Assembly (NCBI RefSeq): GCF_004342625.1
Contig: NZ_SMAH01000012.1
Coordinates: 1 to 64,000 of the forward strand
DNA length: 64,000 nucleotides
Reading direction: 5' to 3'
Source of the DNA: Tepidimonas ignava
GTDB lineage: Bacteria; Pseudomonadota; Gammaproteobacteria; Burkholderiales; Burkholderiaceae_C
Shown: positions 29,153 to 38,852 of the stretch, piece by piece
Position numbering within the stretch: position 1 is the stretch's first letter
Layout of the letters: every line of letters starts with the position of its first letter
Translations under genes and position numbers: made by a program
The notes under the pieces: model-generated
Told to the model about the DNA's origin: nothing
Databases searched by the model: none
Seen by the model: only the letters and a program-made list of their open reading frames with translations

Positions 29153-30304
29153 TCAGGCGCGCGCGGGGCTCGGCGAACCCTCGGCGGGCGCGCTGCGCTG
29201 CGCGGGGATCTTGCCGGCTTGAATGTCTTGGTACCACAGGGCGTGGTGCTCGCGTGCCCAGGTTTCGTCGACGTAGCCGGTTTTCATCGCGGCGTAGGCG
29301 CCTTCGGTGCCGACCGTGCCCATGTAGATGTGGCCGATGAACAGCGCGATCATCACCAACGCGGCGCTGGCGTGGATCATGTGCGCCACCTGCATCTGGG
29401 CGCGCAGGTACTCGATGCCGGGCAGCAGCTTGTCCAGCACCAGGCCCGAGCCCACCACCACCAGGCCCAGCACGAACACACCCAGCCAGAACACCACCTT
29501 TTCACCCGCGTTGAAGCGGTGCGAGGGCATCTCCTGGTCGCCCAGCAGGCCGCCGAAGCGCACCAGCCAGGCCCAGTCCTCGCGCCGCGGCAGGTTGTCG
29601 CGCACGAAGGTGACGATGACGATCAGCAGCGACACCACGAACAGCGGCCCGACGAAGTTGTGCAGGTTTTTCAGCGCGTAGGTGAGCCACCCGAACAGCG
29701 TGGCGCCGATGATGGGGCGCAGGATGTACTGCCCAAACGCCATCACCAGGCCCGAGACCGCCAGCACCACGAACGCCGCGGCGTTGGCCCAGTGGGCAGC
29801 GCGCTCCAGCGGGGTGAAGCGCTCGATGCGCCGCCCGGTTGGCGGCGCGTGCAGCTTGAGTGGCCCCTTGGTGAAGTAGAAGATGGCCACCGCCAGCAAG
29901 GCAATCAGCACCAGCGAACCGCCGTAGGGGATGATCACGCGGTTGCGCACCTGCCGCCATGCCTCGCCGGCGTTGGTGGTGGCTGCGCCGGGGTAACTGA
30001 CGGTGGGCTGGATCAGCACACCGTACTCCCGGTACGGGAAGTTGACCGTCCCCTCCACCCCTTGGCCGACCTGGCGCCACACGGGCGCGTTGTTGCCGGG
30101 CTGCACGCGCTGGCGCTCGGCGTTGCTTTGGGTGGCGTAACCCGGCTGCTGGGCGGCGTCGACCAACACGGGCGCCTTGGGTGCCGCCTCGGGCGTGGCG
30201 GCCGGGGCTTGCTGGGCGCCGGCGTTGGCCGCCAACATCAGCGCCACGGCGGCCAGCGCACCGCGCCAGCGGCCGCGCGATGCGGCGATGGACCTTGCGT
30301 TCAT
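29153..30304 (-). CDS. fdhC: Formate dehydrogenase cytochrome b subunit (gamma)
   Basis: 383 residues. After a signal sequence (ALAAVALMLAANAGA) and a Pro/Gln-rich periplasmic segment, membrane helices appear at SLVLIALLAVAIFYF, AAFVVLAVSGLVMAFG, LFVVSLLIVIVTFV, VVFWLGVFVLGLVVVG and AALVMIALFIGHIYMG. His residues in ERAAHWANA, LKNLHNFVG and MIHASA fit heme b ligation as in FdnI/FdoI. It anchors the FdhAB dimer and passes electrons to quinone. The ATG at 30304 follows the lipoprotein stop by 19 bp. Confidence 0.92.
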   Translation of the reverse strand: MNARSIAASRGRWRGALAAVALMLAANAGAQQAPAATPEAAPKAPVLVDAAQQPGYATQSNAERQRVQPGNNAPVWRQVGQGVEGTVNFPYREYGVLIQPTVSYPGAATTNAGEAWRQVRNRVIIPYGGSLVLIALLAVAIFYFTKGPLKLHAPPTGRRIERFTPLERAAHWANAAAFVVLAVSGLVMAFGQYILRPIIGATLFGWLTYALKNLHNFVGPLFVVSLLIVIVTFVRDNLPRREDWAWLVRFGGLLGDQEMPSHRFNAGEKVVFWLGVFVLGLVVVGSGLVLDKLLPGIEYLRAQMQVAHMIHASAALVMIALFIGHIYMGTVGTEGAYAAMKTGYVDETWAREHHALWYQDIQAGKIPAQRSAPAEGSPSPARA

Positions 30305-30323
30305 GGCCTGCCCTCCACGGTGT

Positions 30324-30572
30324 TCAGGGGTGGGTGCCGCTGGGGCGGCTGTACTCGTTTTGCCCGTATTGGGCGCGTGCGCGCAACTGCTGCGCCCAGG
30401 CGTTGCGGTCGCCCGCCGGCCACTGGGCCGCGGCGTAGGCGGGCGCCGTCGTGCCACTGTAGGGGGCGGCGTCGGCTTTGCTGCCGCTGGCGGTCTGCGG
30501 CCGCTCACCGCACGCTGCAAGCAGCCACGCGGCCGCGGCGGTCATCGAAAGGATGGCGAGGGTGCGGCGCAT
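30324..30572 (-). CDS. Small lipoprotein in the formate dehydrogenase operon
   Basis: 82 residues from the ATG at 30572. The signal peptide ends in the lipobox WLLAACGERP, so Cys would be lipidated. The rest is Ala/Tyr/Gln-rich with no known domain. It sits between fdhB (4 bp upstream) and fdhC (19 bp downstream). A structural or assembly role for the periplasmic enzyme is inferred only from position. Confidence 0.75.
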   Translation of the reverse strand: MRRTLAILSMTAAAAWLLAACGERPQTASGSKADAAPYSGTTAPAYAAAQWPAGDRNAWAQQLRARAQYGQNEYSRPSGTHP

Positions 30573-30576
30573 GGTG

Positions 30577-31179
30577 TCAGGCCCCCGCTTTGGCTTGTGT
30601 GCCGTACGCCGTGCCCCAGCCCCAGACCTCGGCACCTTTGCCGCGCTGGATCACGCGGGTACGGAAGATGTCGGCGATGACGTCACCGTCGCCGGCCAGC
30701 AGCGCCTTGGTCGAGCACATTTCGGCACAGGCGGGCAGCTTGCCCTCGGCCAGGCGGTTGCGGCCGTATTTTTCGAACTCGGCCTGGCTGCCGTTGGGCT
30801 CGGGACCGCCGGCACAGAAGGTGCATTTGTCCATCTTGCCGCGCACGCCAAACGTGCCCTGGCCAGGAAACTGCGGTGCGCCAAACGGGCACGCGTAGCT
30901 GCAGTAACCGCAGCCGATGCAGATGTCCTTGTCGTGCAGCACCACGCCCTCTTCGGTGCGGTAAAAGCACTGCACGGGGCACACCGCCATGCACGGCGCG
31001 TCGGAGCAGTGCATGCACGCCACCGAAATCGAGCGCTCGCCGGGCACACCGTCGTTGATCGTCACGACGCGGCGGCGGTTGACGCCCCAGGGGACCTCGT
31101 GCTCGTTTTTGCACGCGGTCACGCAGCCATTGCACTCGATGCAACGCTCGGCATCACAGATGAATTTCATGCGGGCCAT
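30577..31179 (-). CDS. fdhB: Formate dehydrogenase iron-sulfur subunit (beta)
   Basis: 200 residues. Four Cys clusters for [4Fe-4S] centres are visible: CIECNGCVTACK, CMHCSDAPCMAVCP, CIGCGYCSYACPFG, and CTFC with CAEMC. This is the electron-wire subunit linking FdhA to the membrane cytochrome b. It lacks its own membrane helix, so it relies on fdhC for anchoring. It starts 10 bp after fdhA. Confidence 0.95.
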   Translation of the reverse strand: MARMKFICDAERCIECNGCVTACKNEHEVPWGVNRRRVVTINDGVPGERSISVACMHCSDAPCMAVCPVQCFYRTEEGVVLHDKDICIGCGYCSYACPFGAPQFPGQGTFGVRGKMDKCTFCAGGPEPNGSQAEFEKYGRNRLAEGKLPACAEMCSTKALLAGDGDVIADIFRTRVIQRGKGAEVWGWGTAYGTQAKAGA

Positions 31180-31189
31180 GGTCTGCTCC

Positions 31190-34159
31190 TCAGGCGCGTT
31201 CCACGTTGCAGATCGTGGTCTTGGTCTCTTGCATCATGGTCACGATGTCGTAGCCGTAGGTGGTGGCGGTGTTGACCGCTTCGCCACGCACCACGGGCGC
31301 GGCGCCTTGCGGGTAGTACGCCAGCATGTCTTGCCCCTGCCAGCGGCCCGAAAAGTGGAAGGGCAAAAAGACATGGTCTTCGGCCACGCGCGGGGTGACC
31401 AGGGCCTGCACGTTGATGCGCGCGCCCGTGGGCGTGGTCACCCAGACGCGGTCGCCGTTGCGGATGCCGCGCTGCGCCGCCGCGGCCGGGTGGATTTCGA
31501 CAAACATCTCCTGCTGCAGCTCGGCCAGCCAGGGGTTGGAGCGGGTCTCCTCCCCGCCGCCTTCGTACTCGACCAGCCGCCCGGAGGTCATCACGAGCGG
31601 GAATTTTTCGTGCAGGTTGTCCTCGACGTTCTTTTGCTGCAGCGTCTTGTACAGAATGGGCAGGCGCCAGCGGTTCTTCTGGTCGTCGTGCGTGGGGTAC
31701 TTGGCAATCAGGTCCGGCCGGTTGCCGTAGATCGGCTCGCGGTGCTGCGGAATCGGGTCGGGGAAGTTCCACACCACGGCGCGCGCTTTGGCGTTGCCGA
31801 ACGGGTGGCAGCCGTGGTTCTTCATGAACACGCGGATCATGCCGCCCGACAGGTCGGTCTTCCAGTTCTTGCCCTCGGCGGCTTTCTTTTCTTCCTCGGT
31901 GAGCTCGTCCCACCAGCCGAGTTTTTTGAGCAGGATGTGGTCCAGCTCGGGGTAGCCGGTGGTGATGTCGGCCCCCTTGGAGTGCGAGCCGTCTTCGGCC
32001 AGCAAGCTCACGCCGTCGCGCTCGACGCCAAAGTTGGCGCGGAAGTTGCCGCCGCCCTCCATGACGTGCTTGGAGGTGTCGTACAGGTTGGGTGAGCCCG
32101 GGTGCTTGAGCTCGGGCGTGCCGTAGCACGGCCAGGGCAAGCCGAAGTAGTCACCGGTGAGGTCGTAGCCGGTTTCCTTGTCGACCACCTTGCCCTTACA
32201 TTTGAGCGTCTTGACATCGAAGGCGTGCATGTTGCGCATGTGCGCCTTGATGCGCTCGGGGCTTTGGCCGGTGTAACCGATGGTCCACACGCCACGGTTG
32301 ATCTCGCGCAGGATGTCCTCGGGCACGGGTTCGTCCATGCCCTTGACCTTTTGCATCTTGTAGTTTTTGCACAGCTCGTTGGCGAAGCCCAGCCGCTGCG
32401 CCAACTGGTACATGATCATGTGGTCGGTGCGGCTGTCCCACAGCGGCTCGATGACCTTTTCGCGCCACTGGATCGACCGGTTGGACGCCGTGCACGAGCC
32501 GCTGGTCTCGAACTGCGTGGCCGCGGGCAGCAGGTACACCGCGCGGTTGGGGTTGAGGTCTTCGGGCTTGCCCGGCATCGCCGCCATCGCCGCGGTGGCC
32601 GACGGGTACGGGTCGATGACCACCAGCAGGTCCAGCTTGTCCATGGCCTTTTTCATCTCCAGGCCACGGGTCTGCGAGTTGGGCGCGTGGCCCCAGAAAA
32701 ACACCCCGCGCAGGTTGGGCCCCTGGTCGATGAGTTCGTTTTTCTCCAGCACGCCGTCGATCCAGCGCGACACCGTGATGCCGGGTTTTTCCATCATGCC
32801 CTCGGCGTAGCGGGACTTGATCCACTCATAGTCCACGCCCCACACGGTGGCGAAGTGCTTCCACGCGCCCGCGGCCAAGCCGTAATACCCCGGCAGCGAG
32901 TCCGGGTTGGGGCCGACGTCGGTGGCGCCCTGCACGTTGTCGTGACCACGGAAGATGTTGGCCCCGCCACCGGACACGCCGATGTTGCCCAGCGCCAGCT
33001 GCAGGATGCACGAGGCGCGCACCATCGCGTTGCCGATGGTGTGCTGCGTCTGCCCCATGCACCACACGATGGTGCCGGGGCGGTTTTCGTGCAACATCTT
33101 GGCCACTTTGAAGACCTGCTCCTCTTTGACACCGCAGGCCTCCTCGACCTTGTCGGGCGTCCATTTGGCCAGCACCTCCTCGCGCACCTTGTCCATGCCG
33201 TAGACGCGGTCGTGGATGTACTGCTTGTCTTCCCAGCCGTTTTTGAAGATGTGGTACAGCACGCCGAACAGGAACGGGATGTCGGTGCCGGAGCGGATGC
33301 GCACGTACTCGTCGGCCTTGGCCGCGGTGCGCGTGAAGCGCGGGTCGACCACGATCATCTTGCAGCCCAGCTCCTTGGCGTGCAGCATGTGCAGCATCGA
33401 CACCGGGTGGGCCTCGGCGGCGTTGGAGCCAATGTACAGCGCGACCTTGCTGTTTTGCATGTCGTTGTACGAGTTGGTCATCGCGCCATAGCCCCAGGTG
33501 TTGGCCACCCCAGCCACCGTGGTCGAGTGGCAGATGCGCGCCTGGTGGTCGCAGTTGTTGGTGCCCCAGAAGCTGACGAATTTGCGCAGCAGGTAGGCTT
33601 GTTCGTTGCTGTGCTTGGACGAGCCGATGAAGTACAGCGCGTCGGGACCGCTTTCATCGCGCAGCTGCTTCATCTTGGCGGCGATCTCATCGAGCGCCTG
33701 CTCCCAGCTGATGCGCTGGTACTTGCCGTTGACCAGCTTCATGGGGTAGCGCAACCGGTACTCGCCGTGCCCGTGCTCGCGGATCGACGCCCCTTTGGCG
33801 CAGTGCGCACCCAGGTTGATGGGCGAGTCGAACACCGGCTCTTGCCGTACCCAGACGCCGTTTTCGACCACGGCGTCGATGGCGCAGCCCACCGAGCAGT
33901 GGGTGCAGACGGTGCGCTTGACCTCGACCTTGCCTTGGCCGGTGGGCGCCGGCTTGCCCTCGGCGGCCTTGGCACGCTGCACCAGCGTGAGCTGCGTGGC
34001 GGCCAGCCCCACGCCCAACCCCAACCCGCTGCGGCGCAAAAAGGCGCGCCGGTCGACGGTGGGCAGCGCGCGCGCCAACCCGTGGCGCAAGCGATCGATC
34101 AACACGCCGTCGCCGGCCGCTTGGGCGGCGCGGCGGTCCGAAGTGCGCTTCAGCAGCAT
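31190..34159 (-). CDS. fdhA: Formate dehydrogenase catalytic subunit (Mo/W-bis-MGD), Cys form
   Basis: 989 residues from the ATG at 34159, which has AGGAGA 8 bp upstream. The twin-arginine signal is VDRRAFLRRSG (Arg37-Arg38) followed by a hydrophobic stretch, so it is exported folded. The [4Fe-4S] ligands are Cys85, Cys88, Cys92 and Cys120. The metal ligand is Cys210 in ARICHSTTVAG, where E. coli FdnG has selenocysteine, with the catalytic His211 next to it. It oxidises formate to CO2 in the periplasm. Molybdenum or tungsten cannot be told from the sequence. Confidence 0.97.
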   Translation of the reverse strand: MLLKRTSDRRAAQAAGDGVLIDRLRHGLARALPTVDRRAFLRRSGLGLGVGLAATQLTLVQRAKAAEGKPAPTGQGKVEVKRTVCTHCSVGCAIDAVVENGVWVRQEPVFDSPINLGAHCAKGASIREHGHGEYRLRYPMKLVNGKYQRISWEQALDEIAAKMKQLRDESGPDALYFIGSSKHSNEQAYLLRKFVSFWGTNNCDHQARICHSTTVAGVANTWGYGAMTNSYNDMQNSKVALYIGSNAAEAHPVSMLHMLHAKELGCKMIVVDPRFTRTAAKADEYVRIRSGTDIPFLFGVLYHIFKNGWEDKQYIHDRVYGMDKVREEVLAKWTPDKVEEACGVKEEQVFKVAKMLHENRPGTIVWCMGQTQHTIGNAMVRASCILQLALGNIGVSGGGANIFRGHDNVQGATDVGPNPDSLPGYYGLAAGAWKHFATVWGVDYEWIKSRYAEGMMEKPGITVSRWIDGVLEKNELIDQGPNLRGVFFWGHAPNSQTRGLEMKKAMDKLDLLVVIDPYPSATAAMAAMPGKPEDLNPNRAVYLLPAATQFETSGSCTASNRSIQWREKVIEPLWDSRTDHMIMYQLAQRLGFANELCKNYKMQKVKGMDEPVPEDILREINRGVWTIGYTGQSPERIKAHMRNMHAFDVKTLKCKGKVVDKETGYDLTGDYFGLPWPCYGTPELKHPGSPNLYDTSKHVMEGGGNFRANFGVERDGVSLLAEDGSHSKGADITTGYPELDHILLKKLGWWDELTEEEKKAAEGKNWKTDLSGGMIRVFMKNHGCHPFGNAKARAVVWNFPDPIPQHREPIYGNRPDLIAKYPTHDDQKNRWRLPILYKTLQQKNVEDNLHEKFPLVMTSGRLVEYEGGGEETRSNPWLAELQQEMFVEIHPAAAAQRGIRNGDRVWVTTPTGARINVQALVTPRVAEDHVFLPFHFSGRWQGQDMLAYYPQGAAPVVRGEAVNTATTYGYDIVTMMQETKTTICNVERA

Positions 34160-34185
34160 GGCCGGTTCTCCTGGACGGTGCGGGT

Positions 34186-34401
34186 TCAAACGCGGGTGGT
34201 GTCGTAGTAGCGCTGGACGTGGGCGCTCAACTGGTAGCCGCCCCCACGGCGCGGAGGCGGTGCGGGTTGGGCGGCGGCGTCGGCCGCCGGCATCGGCGCA
34301 CGCGGCAACACCGTGGCGGCTGCAGCCGCGGCGCCGACCGCGCCAGCGGCGGCAAACCAGCGCCGCCGGCCGGGTTGTGCGGGGGTCGATTCGTGCTTCA
34401 T
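34186..34401 (-). CDS. Formate dehydrogenase-region TAT-signal peptide protein
   Basis: 71 residues. It begins with a twin-arginine-like GRRRWFAAAGAVGAAAAAAT and ends GGGYQLSAHVQRYYDTTRV, the pattern of the small 'formate dehydrogenase region TAT target' family (TIGR02811). The mature part is tiny. It is the first gene of the operon, with GAGGAA before the ATG and fdhA 26 bp further on. Its function is not known; a role in export or assembly of FdhA is plausible. Confidence 0.85.
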   Translation of the reverse strand: MKHESTPAQPGRRRWFAAAGAVGAAAAAATVLPRAPMPAADAAAQPAPPPRRGGGYQLSAHVQRYYDTTRV

Positions 34402-34445
34402 ACGCGTTTCCTCGGAGGACTGGCAGACGGTGTGGCTCGAACGTT

Positions 34446-34463
34446 GGTAACCATTACGTTACC
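34446..34463. promoter_or_regulatory. Inverted repeat GGTAAC-N6-GTTACC
   Basis: The arms GGTAAC and GTTACC are perfect, with CATTAC between them. The site lies about 45-62 bp before the first fdh gene and downstream of the sigma-54 start point, so it would be in the 5' leader. It could be an operator or a small hairpin in the mRNA. Confidence 0.35.
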
Positions 34464-34557
34464 GCCAGGCCCAAGCGTTGACCAGCCCCCCGCGCGACGC
34501 ACCATCGCCACGCGTCCGCGCCCGGCGTTCGCAGGCGCGTACCACCCCCTCACGCAA

Positions 34558-34572
34558 GCAAAGCATGTACCA
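34558..34572 (-). promoter_or_regulatory. Sigma-54 (-24/-12) promoter for the fdh operon
   Basis: On the minus strand the site reads TGGTACATGCTTTGC. It fits TGGYACR-N4-TTGC exactly, with GG and GC 10 bp apart as the -24 and -12 elements demand. Transcription would start near 34546, giving a leader of about 145 nt before the first gene. Half-sites 104-170 bp upstream fit an enhancer-binding site. Confidence 0.75.
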
Positions 34573-34675
34573 TCGCCGCATGCTGATGCGATGATGGGTG
34601 CTGCGGCGCAACACCGAACGCGACACCCCGCCGTGCGCCAGCATGCCGCCGCCTGCCCCACGCCCAGGCGGCACC

Positions 34676-34742
34676 TTGTCGCGCGGCATGCGACAAGTTG
34701 TCGCGGACGCCACGGGTACCTGCCGTGTCGCCAACGCGACAA
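34676..34742. promoter_or_regulatory. Cluster of TTGTCGC/GCGACAA half-sites, probable activator binding sites
   Basis: Half-sites occur at 34676-34682, 34690-34696, 34698-34704, 34726-34731 (TGTCGC) and 34736-34742. They form one 7-N7-7 inverted repeat, one 15-bp palindrome (GCGACAA-G-TTGTCGC) and TGTCGC-CAAC-GCGACA. The block is upstream of both the sigma-54 promoter and the response regulator gene, so it is a likely site for that regulator. Confidence 0.6.
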
Positions 34743-34782
34743 TGCCCCACCAAATCACTTGGTTTTTTACAATGATGGGGCC

Positions 34783-36182
<1,400 letters not shown>

Positions 36183-36186
<4 letters not shown>

Positions 36187-38213
36187 GCCTGCTGCGGCCT
36201 TGGCGGGCATGGCTGGGCCGCTCGGTGCGCGCCAAGGTGCTGGTGCTGGCCTTGGCGCCGCTGGCGCTGGCGCTGCCGTTGCTGCTGCTGGCGCTGTCGC
36301 TGTGGACCAGCTACGCCTACGACCAGCTGCTGCGCACCAAGGTGCGTGCCGACTTGGCGGTGGCGCGCGGCTACTTCGAGCAGGTGTTGCTGGAGGTGGG
36401 CAGTGGCACGCGCAGCGTGGCCGAATCGCACGCGCTGCACCTGCGCTTGCAGACAGGCAACGTCGCGCCGCGCCCGCCCGCGCAGGTGCCCGCGGCGGTG
36501 CAGGATTGGCTGGAGCACGAGCGCCAACGCCTGGGGCTGGATTTTCTGGTGTTGCGCCCGCCGCACGATCCCGACAGCCCGCCCGCGCAAAGCAGCGGCA
36601 GCAGCGCGCGGCTGGTGGTGTGGGAGCCGGCGCAGGTGGCGGCCCACGCGCCGCACCTGCTGCCCCGGCTCGACATCGCGCTGGTGCCGACGCGCAACGC
36701 CGCCCCCACCACCCGTACCCATGAGCGGCGCGCCATGTTGATGCTGGCCAGCGTCGCGCTGCCCCCCGACGCCGCGTTGCGTGGCTGGGTGCTGCACGGC
36801 GGGCTGCTGCTCAACGGCAACCTGGACTTCATCGACCACATCAACCGCATCGTCTACCCGCCCGGTGCGCTGCCGTTTGGCAGCCAGGGCACCGCGACGC
36901 TGTTTTTGGACGACGTGCGCATCAGCACCAACGTACGCTTGTTTGAGCAGCAGCGTGCCATCGGCACACGGGTGTCGCAGGCGGTGCGCGACGCGGTGCT
37001 GGGCCAGGGACGCACGTGGCTGGACCGCGCCTTCGTCGTCAACGACTGGTACGTGAGCGCCTACGAACCCCTGCTGGACAGCGCCGGGCAGCGCATTGGG
37101 ATGCTGTACGTGGGTTTTTTGGAAGCGCCACTGCGTTGGGTGCGGTTGGGGGTGCTGGTGGGCACCGCGGCCCTGTTGGCGCTGGTCATGGCCGGCACCG
37201 TGGCGTGGTCGCTGCGCTGGGCGCGCGCGTTGGTGCAACCGGTGGAGCGCATGCACGCGACGATGCGCCGCGTTGAAGACGGCGACGCGAACGCGCGCGT
37301 GGGCCCATTGCCCCAACACGACGAGCTGGGCGAGCTGGCCCGGCACCTGGACCGGCTGCTGGATACGGTGGCCGAACAAACCGCGCGCCTGCGCGCCTGG
37401 GGCGAGACGCTGGACCGCAAGGTCGCCGAGCGCACGCGCGAGCTGCAACAGTCCAACGCCGCGCTGCGGCAGGCGCAGCAACAGCTGGTCAAAAGCGAGC
37501 GGCTGGCCACCATCGGGCAACTGGCCGCCGGCGTGGCGCACGAGCTCAACAACCCCGTCGCGGTCATTCAGGGCAACCTGGACCTGCTGCGCGACACCCT
37601 GGGCCCGGCAGCCGCACCGGTGCAGGCCGAGCTGCGGCTGATCGACGCGCAAATCGAGCGCATTCGCCTGATCGTGACGCGGCTGCTGCAACACGCGCGC
37701 CCGACCGAGTTCGCGGGCTACGTGGAGCCGCTGGCGCTGCCAGAGGTGGTCACCGATTGCCTGGTGCTGGTCGAGCGGCTGGTGCAGCAGCACGGCATCA
37801 CGCTGCAACGCCACGACCGCGCCACGGCGCCGGTGGCGTGCAACCGGCAAGAGTTGCAGCAGGTCATCATCAACCTGGTGGTCAACGCGGTGCAAGCGTC
37901 GCCCCCGGGCGGTGTGGTGGAGCTGGACAGCGGCGATTGGATCGAGGACGACCGTGTGGTGGGGGCGTGGCTGGAGGTGCGGGATCAAGGGCCGGGCTTG
38001 AGCGCCGAGGTGCGGGCACGGCTGTTCACGCCGTTTTTCACCACCAAAGCCAACGGCAACGGCCTGGGGCTGTGGGTCAGCCAAGGGCTGCTGGAGCGCT
38101 ACGGCGCGCGGCTGGAAGCCGACGCACGCGCCGATGGCCGCCCGGGCGCGGTGTTCCGTGTCCGGCTGTACAGCGAGCCGCGCGAGCCGGCGCCCGGCGC
38201 GGCGTCGGGCTGA
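36183..38213 (+). CDS. Membrane sensor histidine kinase, partner of the NtrC-type regulator
   Basis: 676 residues. Two membrane helices, VLVLALAPLALALPLLLLAL near the N-terminus and LVGTAALLALVMAGTVAW near residue 330, enclose a periplasmic sensor domain of the single-cache type (ending WYVSAYEPLLDSAGQRIGM). A HAMP and a coiled coil follow, then the phospho-His in GVAHELNNPVAVIQ, the N box NLVVNAVQASP, the G1 box DQGPGLS and the F/G2 region FFTTKANGNGLGLW. Its ligand is unknown; formate or an envelope signal are guesses from context. Confidence 0.92.
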
Positions 38214-38214
38214 C

Positions 38215-38844
38215 CTAACCGGCCATCTCGAACGCTTGCGCTTCGATGTCGATGAAGGCGCGCAGCCAACCCGCTACGGCGGCGTAGAACCGCGCCGCCG
38301 GGTGCTGCTGCACGGCGTCGCACAGCGCCGGCACCCAGGGGTGCAGATGGCGCGCGAAAAACGCCTGCTGGCGCGCCAGGTTGCAGATGGCCGCATCGTC
38401 GCCGGCGATCAGGTAGCGCATCACCTCGCACAGGTAGGCGATGTGGTCTTCCGATTCGGCCACGCCGTCGGCCCGCGTCAACCCCAGCTCGGTCAGTTCG
38501 GCGCGCAGCGCCGCCAGCGGCTGGTCGTGCAAAAACCCGCTCAGGTAGTGCGACGCGTACAGGTACACCTCGGGCCGGCCCACGCCGCCAAACAGGGTGT
38601 CGTACTCGTCATGCACCTGCGCGGTGGTGAGGGTGCGCGCCTGCCCCACCAGGGCTTGCCAGGCGGGCTGCAGGTACGCTTGCGCCGCGCCGGGGGGCTC
38701 GGTCACCGCCAGCCGCAGTTGGGCCAGCAGCGCCTCGGGCGGGGGGGCGTACAGCAACGCCGCCAGCAGGCCGTAGGTGTCGGCGCGGGCCAGTTCTTCG
38801 TCGAAGTCGGCCCGGGTGGGCATGGGCAACGGTTGTTCGGCCAT
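38215..38844 (-). CDS. TorD-family molybdoenzyme chaperone
   Basis: 209 residues and all-helical. Motifs such as DTYGLLAALLYAPP, HDEYDTLFGGVGRPEVYLYAS and GVAESEDHIAYLCEVMRYLI fit the TorD/DmsD chaperones that hold the twin-arginine precursor during cofactor insertion. FdhA is the obvious client. I chose the ATG at 38844; a GTG at 38856 overlapping the upstream stop would add four residues. It ends 2 bp from the convergent kinase stop. Confidence 0.9.
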   Translation of the reverse strand: MAEQPLPMPTRADFDEELARADTYGLLAALLYAPPPEALLAQLRLAVTEPPGAAQAYLQPAWQALVGQARTLTTAQVHDEYDTLFGGVGRPEVYLYASHYLSGFLHDQPLAALRAELTELGLTRADGVAESEDHIAYLCEVMRYLIAGDDAAICNLARQQAFFARHLHPWVPALCDAVQQHPAARFYAAVAGWLRAFIDIEAQAFEMAG

Positions 38845-38852
38845 GGCGGTGC

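Larger units (their letters stand above)
34402..34782. promoter_or_regulatory. Divergent control region of the formate dehydrogenase locus
   Basis: This 381-bp gap separates the fdh operon from its two-component genes. From left to right it holds an inverted repeat (34446-34463), a sigma-54 promoter on the minus strand (34558-34572) and a block of TTGTCGC/GCGACAA half-sites (34676-34742). A TACAAT at 34768-34773 just before the regulator's ATG may be its -10. I see no gene in it. Confidence 0.7.

Noticed and set aside
33500-33560. Selenocysteine in FdhA
   Set aside because: The codon at the metal-ligand position is TGC (Cys210), not TGA, and the frame is open throughout.
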